Shown: positions 17,491 to 25,868, numbered from the stretch's first letter. The stretch is 64,000 nucleotides of DNA from CAVUFH01 sp963740835 (GCA_963740835.1 CAVUFH010000001.1:248001-312000); one strand, 5' to 3'. Made by a program: numbers and translations. Notes: generated from the sequence alone by a model not told the origin.

Positions 17491-17745
17491 TTAGAGAACC
17501 AGTGTCGCGCGCAGGCGGGTGATCTCGTTGCTCGTCACCTGGCGGCGCAGCGCCCGGGCGAGCGCACCGCGGTGCGCAGCGGTCTCGAAGCACTCCGGCG
17601 AGCAAACCCACGCGCCCCGTCCGGGTTGCGCCGGGCCGAGCGCCACGGTGCCGTCCTTGGCCGCCGCGATCCGCCACCAGTCGGTCGGTTCCGCCGTGCG
17701 GCGGCAGCCGACGCAGGTGCGCGCGCGGCGGCGCGCTTCGCTCAG
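17491..17745 (-). CDS. ylxR: YlxR family RNA-binding protein, probable CTG start
   Basis: Small DUF448 protein (about 84 aa) between nusA and infB. The frame reads RTCVGCRRTAEPTDWWRI, then PGRGAWVCSPECFETA and LARALRRQVT, matching the YlxR core. No ATG, GTG or TTG is available in frame downstream of the last in-frame stop. The best start is CTG at 17743-17745, which overlaps the nusA stop as CTGA and has AGAGGA 4 nt upstream. YlxR proteins are nucleoid-associated or RNase P-linked in some species; the role here is not shown by sequence. Confidence 0.8.
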   Translation of the reverse strand: MSEARRRARTCVGCRRTAEPTDWWRIAAAKDGTVALGPAQPGRGAWVCSPECFETAAHRGALARALRRQVTSNEITRLRATLVL

Positions 17746-19115
17746 CGTTCCTCTCCGGTGGCGGGGGCCACCTCGTCACTTGCCATCGCTTCCGTTCCAT
17801 CGGCACCGGCGCCGTCGGCGGCGACGAGCTCGTCGGCGAGCTCCTCGAGCACGTCTTCGCGCACGTCCAACGGCTCGGCATCCGGTGTTTCGGAGTCGGG
17901 GTCGGCGTCGGCCGCGATCTCGTCGGCGGCGGCATCCGCGTCCGACGCGTCGACGTGCATCGCACCTTCTTCGGGTGACTCCGGATCCGGCGTGATGCCG
18001 GTGTCGGTGCCACCGGGGTCGAGCGATCCGTAGCCGGCTTCTTCAGCCGAGATGGCTTCGCCACCCTCGGCGGGCTGCCACATCAGCTTGCCGTCGGCCG
18101 CTTCGACCCACTCGCCTTCCGCGTAACCGCCGCCGGCTTCTTCCTCTGCGAGTTGGGTCTCGCTCTTGATGTCGACGCGCCAGCCCGTGAGGCGCGCCGC
18201 GAGGCGCGCGTTCTGACCTTCCTTGCCGATCGCGAGCGAGAGCTGGAAGTCGGGGACGATGACCTCGGCGATGCCGGTGTCCTCGTGGATGCGCACCTCG
18301 CGGACCTTCGCGGGCGCGAGCGCGCGCATCACGAAGTCGGGCGCGTCGTCGCTGTAAGGAACGATGTCGACCTTCTCGCCGCGCAGCTCGTTCACGACTT
18401 GCCGGACGCGCATGCCGCGCGCGCCGACGCACGCGCCGACCGGGTCGACGTTCTGGTCGTTCGACGCGACCGCGAGCTTGGTGCGGTGCCCGGGCTCACG
18501 CGCGACGGCGCGGATCTCGACCACACCGTCGACGAGCTCGGGGACCTCGAGCTCGAAGAGGCGCTTCACCAGGCCCGGATGCGTGCGGGACACCACGATC
18601 TGCGGGCCCTTGGCGGTCTTGCGCACCTCCACGATGTACGCCTTCATGCGAGAACCGTGGTCGTAGCGATCGCCGGGAACCTGCTCAGCTTGTGGGAGCA
18701 GGGCTTCGACCCGGCCGAGGTCGAGCAGCGTGTAGCGCGCGTCCGTCTGCTGGATGATGCCGGTGACGATGTCGCCTTCGCGCCCGGCGTACTCCTCGTA
18801 CTTCATCTCCCGCTCGGCTTCGCGAATGCGTTGCAGGATCACTTGCTTCGCGGTCTGCGCGGCGATGCGGCCGAAGTCGGCGGGCGTGTCGTCCCACTCG
18901 CGCACGACGTTGCCGTCTTCGTCGAGCTCCTGCGCGATCACGCGGATCTCGCCGGTCTCGACGTCGATCTCGACGAGCGCTTCTTCGGCGGCTTCCGGCA
19001 TGCGCTTGTACGCGGTGACGAGTGCGTTCGCCAACGCCTCGAGCATGATCTCTTCGGAAATCCCCTTCTCGACCGCGAGCGCCGACAGCGCCTCGAGCAT
19101 CTCCGGATTCTTCAT
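17742..19115 (-). CDS. nusA: transcription termination/antitermination factor NusA
   Basis: RNA polymerase-binding elongation factor, 457 aa. The N-terminal domain starts MKNPEMLEALSALAVEKGIS. The S1 domain is around GDIVTGIIQQTDARYTLLDL. KH1 contains ARGMRVRQVVNELRGEKVDI and KH2 ends with LSLAIGKEGQNARLAARLTG. The C-terminal about 110 residues form an acidic Asp/Glu/Ala tail, replacing the E. coli AR repeats. It overlaps rimP (ATGA) and ylxR (CTGA), giving a tightly coupled rimP-nusA-ylxR-infB unit. Confidence 0.95.
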   Translation of the reverse strand: MKNPEMLEALSALAVEKGISEEIMLEALANALVTAYKRMPEAAEEALVEIDVETGEIRVIAQELDEDGNVVREWDDTPADFGRIAAQTAKQVILQRIREAEREMKYEEYAGREGDIVTGIIQQTDARYTLLDLGRVEALLPQAEQVPGDRYDHGSRMKAYIVEVRKTAKGPQIVVSRTHPGLVKRLFELEVPELVDGVVEIRAVAREPGHRTKLAVASNDQNVDPVGACVGARGMRVRQVVNELRGEKVDIVPYSDDAPDFVMRALAPAKVREVRIHEDTGIAEVIVPDFQLSLAIGKEGQNARLAARLTGWRVDIKSETQLAEEEAGGGYAEGEWVEAADGKLMWQPAEGGEAISAEEAGYGSLDPGGTDTGITPDPESPEEGAMHVDASDADAAADEIAADADPDSETPDAEPLDVREDVLEELADELVAADGAGADGTEAMASDEVAPATGEER

Positions 19116-19636
19116 GCCTTCTCCTTCGCGCGCCCGCGCGTCTTCGTCGTCGTCTTACCGCCGGGCCGCGGCTCGGGGCCCCACTCGAACACGGTGCGCG
19201 CTTTGGTGATCGAGTCGTACGCGATTTCTTCGCGCGCACCGTCGATCTCGACGACGCAGACGAGCTCGTCCGCGTCGACCAAGGTGCCGCGCCGTCGCTG
19301 GGGACCGCTGTCGGTGTGGGAACTGATGGTGACCGTCTCGCCGATCGCGTCGGCGAAGTGCTCGGGGCGGCGCAACGGGCGTTCGAGCCCGGGGCTGCTC
19401 ACCTCGAGCAGGAACGGCCCGTTGATCGCGCTCGACGTGTCGAGCGCGGCCGAGACGGCTTGGGTCGCGGCCGTGATCGCGTCCAGGTCGACCCCGCCGG
19501 CGCGGTCGATCAACACCCGCAGGGTGCGCCCTCGGCCGGACCCGGAGAGCTCGAGGTCGTAGAGGTGGCATCCGAGCGCGTCGACGAGCGGGAGCACGAG
19601 GTCCCGGATCTCGTCTGCTGCACGGCTGACCGTCAC
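19112..19636 (-). CDS. rimP: ribosome maturation factor RimP
   Basis: 16S/30S assembly factor, 174 aa. Recognisable segments are LVLPLVDALGCHLYDLELSG, LRVLIDRAGGVDLDAIT, and LLEVSSPGLERPLRRPEHF, the strongest RimP signature. The C-terminus is a short basic tail. The start is GTG 19634-19636 with GAGGGA upstream. It is the first gene of the nusA-infB unit and lies about 25 nt downstream of a strong terminator hairpin. Confidence 0.94.
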   Translation of the reverse strand: MTVSRAADEIRDLVLPLVDALGCHLYDLELSGSGRGRTLRVLIDRAGGVDLDAITAATQAVSAALDTSSAINGPFLLEVSSPGLERPLRRPEHFADAIGETVTISSHTDSGPQRRRGTLVDADELVCVVEIDGAREEIAYDSITKARTVFEWGPEPRPGGKTTTKTRGRAKEKA

Positions 19637-19661
19637 GATTCCCTCACGAAAAGCTCACAAG

Positions 19662-19688
19662 AAAAAACGTGGGCCAGGGCCCACGTTT
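19662..19688 (-). terminator. terminator-like hairpin just upstream of rimP (candidate attenuator)
   Basis: On the minus strand an 11-bp stem (AAACGTGGGCC with GGCCCACGTTT, 19665-19675 / 19678-19688) is followed by a run of six T (19667-19662). It ends 26 nt before the rimP start codon. It can end transcription from the response-regulator gene, or act as an attenuator in the rimP-nusA leader if the operon promoter lies upstream of it. Hairpin and T tract are directly visible; the role is inferred. Confidence 0.75.
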
Positions 19689-19725
19689 GATGTCCCCGAG
19701 CAGGGACGGCGGATGGAACAGGCCG

Positions 19726-19754
19726 ATCTTACCGCATCGGGCGCATGCAGTTCA
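19726..19754 (-). promoter_or_regulatory. possible rimP operon promoter
   Basis: In the 122-bp gap between the response-regulator stop and the hairpin, the minus strand has TAAGAT (19731-19726) as a good -10 hexamer, with a weak -35 (GAACTG-like) 17 nt upstream. If used, the transcript would begin near 19719 and run through the 19662-19688 hairpin before rimP. Confidence 0.3.
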
Positions 19755-19810
19755 GCCGCAAAATCGGAGGAATCGCCCAGTGACCCGGGGCGGCGGAGCG
19801 CCCGCCGCGC

Positions 19811-20452
19811 CTAGACGATCCGGCGATCACTCGCCCACCGCGCAAGCTGGTGGCGGGTCGAGAGCTGGAGCTTGCGCAGCACCGACGACACGTGGGTCTC
19901 GACGGTCTTGACCGAGATGGCGAGGTCGCGTGCGATCTCTTTGTACGTGTACCCGCGTGCGATCAACCGCAGCACCTCGTGCTCCCGCGCGGTGAGCAGT
20001 TCGAGCTCAGGGTCCGCCGCCGTCGGCGGCACGCCGGCGAACGCATCGAGCACGAAGCCCGCCAATCGGGGCGAGAACACCGCGTCGCCTTCGGCCACGC
20101 GTGCGATCGCGTCCCTGAGATCGGCGGGCGCGATCGTCTTGGTGACGTAGCCCCGTGCGCCGGCCCTGATCGTCGCGATGACGTCACCCGGCGCGTCGCT
20201 CACCGAGAGGGCCAGGAACCGCACCTGCGGATCCGACGCCAACACCTCGCGGATCACCCGGGCGCCGCCCCCGGCGGGCATGTGAACGTCGACGAGAACG
20301 ACATCCGGGCGTCGCTCCCGGATCAGCTCGATCGCCGCGTCGACGTCCGAGGCGGCACCGACGACGTCGACGTCGGCACCGAGCTCGGCGCGCACGCCGG
20401 AGAGGAACAGCTCGTGATCGTCGACGAGGAACACGCGGTGCGGCAGCGTCAG
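19811..20452 (-). CDS. NarL/LuxR-family response regulator
   Basis: Cytoplasmic DNA-binding output protein of the PspC sensor kinase. The receiver domain begins VFLVDDHELFLSGVR, with the phosphoacceptor Asp in DVVLVDVHMP and KT in GYVTKTIAP. The LuxR HTH is LTAREHEVLRLIARGYTYKEIARDLAISVKTVETHVSSVLRKL. Two starts are possible: CTG 20450-20452, overlapping the kinase stop as CTGA with GGGAGG 10 nt upstream, or GTG 20432-20434 without a visible binding site. The longer form has the more usual N-terminus. A 7-bp GC hairpin (about 19791-19809) follows the stop. Confidence 0.88.
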   Translation of the reverse strand: MTLPHRVFLVDDHELFLSGVRAELGADVDVVGAASDVDAAIELIRERRPDVVLVDVHMPAGGGARVIREVLASDPQVRFLALSVSDAPGDVIATIRAGARGYVTKTIAPADLRDAIARVAEGDAVFSPRLAGFVLDAFAGVPPTAADPELELLTAREHEVLRLIARGYTYKEIARDLAISVKTVETHVSSVLRKLQLSTRHQLARWASDRRIV

Positions 20453-21714
20453 GCATCGGTGACCTCCCGCCGCGGCATCGAGAGTTCGAGCTCGCAGCCG
20501 AGCCCGGGCGCGGTGTGGACGTGCGCGACACCCCCGTTGCGCGACAACCGGCCGACCACCGACGCCGCGATCCCACCTCGATCGTGCGCGACCGCGTCCG
20601 GATCGAAGCCGCGGCCGCGATCGCGCACGTACACGACCGCGTCGCGGTCACCCACTTCGAGGAACACCGACACCTCCGGCGCGCCCGAGTGCCGAGCCGC
20701 GTTCACCATCCCCTCTTTGGCCGCGAGCACCAACGGTTCGAGGCCGGCGAGCGGGCAATCGCGCACGCGCACGACCTCGATGGGGACGCCGTAGTCGCGC
20801 TCCACGAGCGCGGCCGCGTCTTCGAGCGCGGCACCGACCGATACGTCGCCACTCCCGCCCTCGCTCGCGTTCGCTCCACTCGCCGGATCGTCACCCTGCA
20901 ACAGCCACGCGCGCAGCTCGCGTTCCTGCATGCGCGCCAGTCGCACGACCTCGCGCGGATCGTCCGCGCGCCGTTGCACGAGTGCGAGCGTCTGCAGCAC
21001 CGAGTCGTGGAGGTGCGCGGCGACATCGGCGCGCTCGTCGGAACGGATGCGGTCCCGGCGCTCCTCCACCAGCGCCGCCGCGAGCCGCCACAGGCCGGGG
21101 CCGGCCACGAGCGCGAGCCCGGCGATCACGACGACGGCGGCCGAGAGCCCGGCGCGGAGCGCGGACCACGAACCGGAGGTCGCGACGAGGACGGCGATGC
21201 CACCCGCGACGAGCAGCCCGCCCACCGCCACTCGTGCGTACGCGCCGCGCCTCGTGCCGACGAGCACGACGACCGCCTGCGCGGCCGCGGGCGGCAGCCG
21301 GTCGAGCGCGGGCCACGACGGTTCGGTGCGCTCGTCACCGCGGAGCGGCTGCATCCAGAGCATCGCGAGCCCGAGCGCGGCCGCTGCGAGCGGCCAGACG
21401 ATCGCGTCGCCGAACCACGCCCCGCTCGCGCGGGCGAGCAGGAGGACGCCCAGCACCACCGCGCCCAGCGCCGCGGCCTGGACGGGATCGGGCGCCCGGC
21501 GCGGCGCCGGCTCCGGATCGGGCGGCGGCGCCATCAGCAGCCACGCCACGCCGTAGAGGACGAACCCGAGGCCGCCCGCGAGGGCGAGGACGATGAACGC
21601 GAGCCGCAGCAGGTTCGCGTCGATGCCGAGGTACGCGCCGAGACCCGAAGCGACGCCGGCGACGACGTGGCCGTCGTCACGGCGCGGCACGCGTCGCGGA
21701 GCGGAGATCGGCAT
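20449..21714 (-). CDS. PspC-domain sensor histidine kinase
   Basis: Membrane sensor of the HisKA_3 type, 421 aa from ATG 21712-21714. The N-terminal PspC domain reads VVAGVASGLGAYLGIDANLLRL with its membrane segment. Four or so further hydrophobic segments follow. The dimerisation/phosphoacceptor motif is AAHLHDSVLQTLALVQRR. The ATPase domain has the N box EGMVNAARHSG, and VYVRDRGRGFDPD. It forms an operon with the LuxR regulator and is divergent from a second PspC-domain protein with about 106 bp between starts. Such PspC kinase/regulator/PspC-protein sets respond to envelope stress in actinobacteria; the signal here is unknown. Confidence 0.87.
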   Translation of the reverse strand: MPISAPRRVPRRDDGHVVAGVASGLGAYLGIDANLLRLAFIVLALAGGLGFVLYGVAWLLMAPPPDPEPAPRRAPDPVQAAALGAVVLGVLLLARASGAWFGDAIVWPLAAAALGLAMLWMQPLRGDERTEPSWPALDRLPPAAAQAVVVLVGTRRGAYARVAVGGLLVAGGIAVLVATSGSWSALRAGLSAAVVVIAGLALVAGPGLWRLAAALVEERRDRIRSDERADVAAHLHDSVLQTLALVQRRADDPREVVRLARMQERELRAWLLQGDDPASGANASEGGSGDVSVGAALEDAAALVERDYGVPIEVVRVRDCPLAGLEPLVLAAKEGMVNAARHSGAPEVSVFLEVGDRDAVVYVRDRGRGFDPDAVAHDRGGIAASVVGRLSRNGGVAHVHTAPGLGCELELSMPRREVTDA

Positions 21715-21820
21715 GGCCCATGTTCGCGCCGGCCGTGCCCTCCCCGGCCGGTGCGACATGGCTCACCCCGAGGGGACATCCCCGATGGCGCCCGGGCGCG
21801 CGACGGCGCACGATCGCCGC

Positions 21821-23137
21821 ATGGACCCGTCCGCCCCGCCGACCGAACCTGCCTCCCCGCCACCCGCCCAGGCCCCCGGCCCGCCCCCGTCGCCGCCACC
21901 GCCTCCGCCGCGTTCGTTCCACAACCTCCGGCGGAGCCGGCGCGATCGCATGCTCGGCGGCGTCGCCGCGGGGATCGCGCGCACGTACGGCTGGGACGTC
22001 ACACTCGTGCGCCTCGCGTTCGTCGTGGCCGCGCTCGTCGGCGTGGGCGTCCCCGCGTACGTCGTCGCGTGGATCGTGATCCCGCCCGATCCCGACGACG
22101 GAACCGAAGTCGAACCGCGCGAGCGGGGCGCGCTCATCGGTCTGGTGCTCCTGGGCATCGGCGTGCTGTGGCTCGGTGGGCGGATCTTCCCGAGCGGCGG
22201 CGAACTGGTGCGGCTCGCGTGGCCGCTCGCGCTCGTGGCCGGCGGGATCGCGGTGCTGGTGATGCGATCGGGAGCCGACGATCCCGATGGCACCGACGAC
22301 CGCGGCCCGAGCAGCAGCGGACCCGAGCGCATCGATCCAGACGACCGCGCGGATGCGGGCGAGCCCGCGACCGCGTCGCCGCCGGCACCCGAGTTCGGTC
22401 CTCCGGCGCCGCCCGCGCCCCCGACGTCGAGTGCGTGGACGCAACCGCGACCGTGGCCGGGCGGTGCCGTCGCGGCGCCGCCCCGGCCCGCGAAGGCACC
22501 GCGTCCACCGATGCCCCGACGTGAGAAGGCGCCGCATCCCTCACCGTGGCTCGCACCGCTGACGGTGAGCGTGCTCGTGCTCGGCGCGGGGCTCGCGGCA
22601 CTGCTCGACACGATCGGCGTGCTCGATGTCGACATCGAAGTCGCGGGCGCGATCGGGCTCGGCGTCGTCGCCGCGACACTCATCCTCTCCGCCTGGTACG
22701 GGCGCGCAGTGGGCCTCGTGTCGCTCGCAGTGCTCCTGACGCTCGTGTGCGGCGTCGCCGCGATCGTCGACACGCCGTTCAAGGGCGGGGTCGGAGACCG
22801 CTCGTTCGTCCCCGTCAGCGCGCGCGAGCTCGAGCCGGAGTACCGGCTGGCGATCGGCAGCCTGCGCCTCGACCTCCGGGCGGTGCCGCTGCGGGCGGGG
22901 ACGACGACAGTGACCGCGTCGGTGGCCGTCGGTGAGCTCCACGTGATCGTTCCGACCGACGTCTCGGTCGACGTGCACGCCGAAGCCGGGGTTGGTCAGG
23001 TCGACGTGTTCGGCATGTCCTCGAGCGGCTTCTCGGCCGAGCGGACCGACGCGGTTCGCGTCGCCGGCACACGCACACTGCGCCTCGAGCTCCGAACCGG
23101 TGCCGGCCACCTGATGGTGGAACGGAGCGCGTCATGA
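21821..23137 (+). CDS. PspC-domain membrane protein
   Basis: 438 aa from ATG 21821 (MDPSAPPTEPASPPP). It starts with a Pro-rich cytoplasmic segment, then a PspC domain (LGGVAAGIARTYGWDVTLVRL plus a membrane segment). Another hydrophobic pair, a Pro/Ala-rich loop and three more membrane segments follow. The extracytoplasmic C-terminal part has LRLDLRAVPLRAGTTTVTAS and related strands, resembling the LiaF/DUF2154-type adhesin fold. It is divergent from the PspC sensor kinase, and the two likely sense the same envelope condition. The stop overlaps the next small gene as ATGA. Confidence 0.83.
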   Translation: MDPSAPPTEPASPPPAQAPGPPPSPPPPPPRSFHNLRRSRRDRMLGGVAAGIARTYGWDVTLVRLAFVVAALVGVGVPAYVVAWIVIPPDPDDGTEVEPRERGALIGLVLLGIGVLWLGGRIFPSGGELVRLAWPLALVAGGIAVLVMRSGADDPDGTDDRGPSSSGPERIDPDDRADAGEPATASPPAPEFGPPAPPAPPTSSAWTQPRPWPGGAVAAPPRPAKAPRPPMPRREKAPHPSPWLAPLTVSVLVLGAGLAALLDTIGVLDVDIEVAGAIGLGVVAATLILSAWYGRAVGLVSLAVLLTLVCGVAAIVDTPFKGGVGDRSFVPVSARELEPEYRLAIGSLRLDLRAVPLRAGTTTVTASVAVGELHVIVPTDVSVDVHAEAGVGQVDVFGMSSSGFSAERTDAVRVAGTRTLRLELRTGAGHLMVERSAS

Positions 23138-23382
23138 CACGCGCATCGCCTCGACGTGTTCGCGCTGTGCTCGGGCGTGCTCTTCATGGCGCTCGCGATC
23201 GGCTTCCTGCTCGACGGGCTCGACGTGTGGAACGCGCACGCGCTCGTGGATCGGGCCGGTGCTGCTTGATCGTGTTCGGTCTCGCGGGCGTGCTCACGAC
23301 CGTGGGGCGCCACACTCGGAGCCGGTCCCAGGACGCGTCGCCGCCCGCGCCGACGGAAGCGGGCGCGGGCACCGAACGCTGA
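23134..23382 (+). CDS. small membrane protein downstream of the PspC gene, frameshifted
   Basis: Not recognised as a named family. As read from ATG 23134 it gives 82 aa. Pieces in all three frames look like one two-helix membrane protein: HRLDVFALCSGVLFMALAI and GFLLDGLDVWNA in one frame, IGPVLL in another, and IVFGLAGVLTTVGRH in the frame that reaches the stop. Three one-base shifts between about 23147 and 23265 would restore a single reading. It starts with an ATGA overlap to the PspC gene, as expected of a co-translated partner. Confidence 0.5.
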   Translation: MTRASPRRVRAVLGRALHGARDRLPARRARRVERARARGSGRCCLIVFGLAGVLTTVGRHTRSRSQDASPPAPTEAGAGTER

Positions 23383-23420
23383 TCCGGCGCGCCACTCGGT
23401 CGGCGTCTGCGACACTTGTG

Positions 23421-23506
23421 GTCGGGACGAGGCGTCCCGACGGCCGGTTGCTCGGAACTCCAGGGCAGGGAGATGCGTTCTCCCTCGGGTGGAGCCGTCA
23501 CCGAGC
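23421..23506 (+). promoter_or_regulatory. structured RNA leader upstream of the DUF4012 gene
   Basis: Two structures follow each other. First is an 8-bp hairpin GTCGGGAC / GTCCCGAC (23421-23441). Second is a three-tier stem: GCTCGG / CCGAGC (23450-23455 / 23501-23506), CTCCA / TGGAG (23458-23462 / 23490-23494) and GGGAGA / TCTCCC (23468-23473 / 23479-23484), with internal loops. No known riboswitch family was recognised. Confidence 0.45.
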
Positions 23507-23579
23507 GGCACGCGCGACCGGTGGCGAAGCGGCGGGCAGAGAAATGCACACAATCGAACGGGCGAAGGAGGGGCGGCGC

Positions 23580-25341
23580 GTGACCGTCCGCGGCCGCCGG
23601 ACGCGGCGGCGCTGGTCGTGGCGTACCCGCATCCTCGTGGGGCTGGGCGTCGCCCTCGTCGTCGTGTGGCTCGCGTTCGCCGCGCTCCAGCTCGCGAAGG
23701 CCCGCCAAGAGGCGGTCACGGGGATCAACGGGCTGGAGTCGTTGCGCACGTCGATGACCGTCGAATCCGTGAACCGCGGCACTGACCTCGCCGGGCTGCG
23801 GCAGGCGAACGCGCACTTCCGCGCCGCCAATGACCGCACCCGATCGCCCGCGCTCGCGCCGCTGCGCCTCCTGCCGGTGGTCGGGCGCCAGATCCGCTCG
23901 GTCGACGCGCTGACCGCCGCCGCGTCCGATGTCACGACGATCGCCGAGCACCGGCTCTCCGAGGCGCGCGATCTTCTCGCGTCCGCGCCCGTCGAACCGC
24001 CCGAACGGGTCACGTTCGTGCGCGCCATCGGGCGGCTCGGGCGGGACGCGGATGCCGAGCTCGCGGACATCCACCTCGGGCCGTCCAACGGGCTCGTCGG
24101 GCCGCTGGCCCACGCGCGCGACCGCTTCGTGAACGAGCTCGCGTCGCTACGCACCTCGGCGGTGCACATCAGCCAGAGCAGCGACGCGGTCGCTCAACTG
24201 TTGCAAGGTCCGCGCAACTACCTCCTGCTCGCCGCGAACAACTCCGAGATGCGAGTCGGTTCCGGAGCGTTCCTGAGCGTCGGCGTCCTGTCGACCGCCG
24301 AAGGCGCGTTGCACCTCGGGCCGGTGCAGTCGATCGTCAACTTCGATCTGCCGGTTGCGCAGGTGCCGCTGACGGGCGACCTCGCGGACCGGTGGGGTTG
24401 GCTCGAGCCGAACCGGGAGTGGCGCAACCTCGCGTTCGTCGCCCCGGTTCGACGCCAACGCGCAGCTCGCGGCGCAGATGTGGAAGGCCTCGACCGGTCA
24501 GGAGGTCGACGGGGTCATGGCGATCGACATCGAAGCGCTCCGCGCGATGCTCACCGCGACCGGCCCGGTCGTGGTCGACGGCAACCAGATCGATGCCACC
24601 AACGTCGTCAACGACGTGATGCTCCAGCAGTACGTGCGGCTCGCGCCGAACCACGACGAGGCCCAGCGCCGCGAGGAGCTGAGCCTCATCGCCTCGGCAG
24701 TCGTCGAGAAGCTCCAGAGCGGCAACTGGGATCCGGAGCGGCTGGCGTCCGAGCTCGTCAACGCCGCGTCCGGCCGGCACATCCTGCTCTGGTCCGCGCA
24801 TGCCGACGAGCAAGCGGGGTGGAGCGCGGTGCAGGTCGCGGGCACGTTGAAGCCGAACTCGATGCTCTTGGGCCTGCACAACCGCGGCGGGAACAAGCTC
24901 GACCAGTTCCTCGACGTGAACGCCAGCGTCCTCACACGCGGGGACGGGGACGGGACGCGAGTGACCGTGACCGTGCGTCTCCACAACGTGGCCCCGACGG
25001 ACCTGCCCAAGAAGGTGACGGGCCCGTACGGGGGTGCGGCCGACGGGGCGGAAGGGCGCTACCAGGGGCTGCTCGTGATGCAATTGCCGGGCGACGCGGG
25101 GAACGCCGCGATCGAAGGCGCCGACCAGCTCGTGGCCGCCGGCCCGGACGGCGACAATCAGGTTGTCGCCGCCTACGTGCAGCTCGACCGGGACGCCGTC
25201 GTGCAGCGGACGATCAGCTTCGTGCTCCCGGCTCGGGACCGCGAGCTCCGGATCGAACCGTCCGCCCGCATCCCCGGCGTCGGATGGTCCTATGCCGGTG
25301 CGCAGTGGGTCGACAAAAAACCACGGATCGTCACATGGTGA
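23580..25341 (+). CDS. DUF4012 family membrane-anchored protein, frameshifted
   Basis: Large extracytoplasmic protein of the DUF4012 family found in exopolysaccharide and envelope loci of high-GC Gram-positives. The start is GTG 23580, preceded by AAGGAGGGG at 7 nt; an in-frame ATG at 23544 is less likely. There is a basic N-terminus, then one membrane anchor (ILVGLGVALVVVWLAF at about 18-33). Conserved features include NYLLLAANNSEMRVGSGAFLS in the middle and LLWSAHADEQ and GNKLDQFLDVNASV in the second half. The frame shifts by one base in a CCCC run at about 24443-24446, after which AQMWKASTGQEVDGVMAIDI continues. Function of the family is unknown. Confidence 0.78.
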
Positions 25342-25353
25342 CGACCAAACGTG

Positions 25354-25528
25354 CGCTATAGTGCGACAAAGTCCCTGGAACTGGTCAGCGCCCCGCCGAC
25401 CCCCTCACGCTCTGTGATCGGGAGGCGGGGGACCCACCAGGACCTGGGGCAGACGGGCGAAGGCAATCGGGCGGCCTACGGGCAGGGAAGGCAGGCAATC
25501 ATGCGGGGCAACACCGCAACGCGGCAGG
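25354..25528 (+). promoter_or_regulatory. promoter and long structured leader of the LPFTG protein gene
   Basis: TATAGT at 25354-25359 is a good -10 hexamer. The transcript would have a leader of about 160 nt, rich in G/C stems: GCCCCGCC pairs with GGCGGGG around a TCAC/GTGA hairpin, followed by GGGGGACCCA. That decamer and a later GGGCGAAGG recall the 5' half of c-di-AMP (ydaO) riboswitches, but the conserved 3' segment of that family is not seen in place. Left as an uncharacterised structured leader. Confidence 0.4.
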
Positions 25529-25814
25529 ATGCGCGCGGGCTTGGTGCTGATGGGAGGCGCCGCGCTCGGTGCTCGTTGCGCCTTCGATCGCGTCGGCGCA
25601 GCAAACCGAACCGTACGGGGGTGGCAGCACGGTCGTCGTTTCCCCGACGACCATCGACCCGGGGACCACGCACGTCGCCGCCGAACCGACGGACCACTCC
25701 GACTCCTCGTTACCCTTCACCGGTGGTGACGTTGCCGGGCTCGCAGCCATCGGCGCCGGCGCCGTGGGCATCGGTCTCGTCACGAGCCGGGTCCGCCGCC
25801 GTCAGCGCGCCTGA
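25529..25814 (+). CDS. small secreted protein with LPFTG cell-wall sorting signal, frameshifted signal peptide
   Basis: About 95 aa. The signal peptide reads MRAGLVLMGGAALG in one frame and LVAPSIASAQQ in the next, a one-base shift near 25566. A short Thr/Val/Pro-rich region follows, then the sorting signal: LPFTG, a hydrophobic stretch (VAGLAAIGAGAVGIGLV) and the basic tail RVRRRQRA. This is the classical sortase substrate layout, but no sortase gene is in the window, and such LPxTG-like tails are also seen in actinobacteria without proven anchoring. An alternative start is ATG 25501. Function unknown. Confidence 0.65.
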
Positions 25815-25868
25815 CTTCCCGCGCCCCGAGTTCCGGGGCGCGGGGTTGAACGACCGGCGCGTGCGACT

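Noticed and set aside
17402..18064. A 220-codon open frame across ylxR and the nusA 3' end
   Set aside because: Arg/Pro-rich shadow frame of nusA; the YlxR core motif is in a different frame.
25366..25528. Firm call of a c-di-AMP (ydaO) riboswitch
   Set aside because: Only the GGGGGACCCA box and a weak GGGCGAAGG match in order; the conserved 3' segment is not in its place. Reported only as a possibility.
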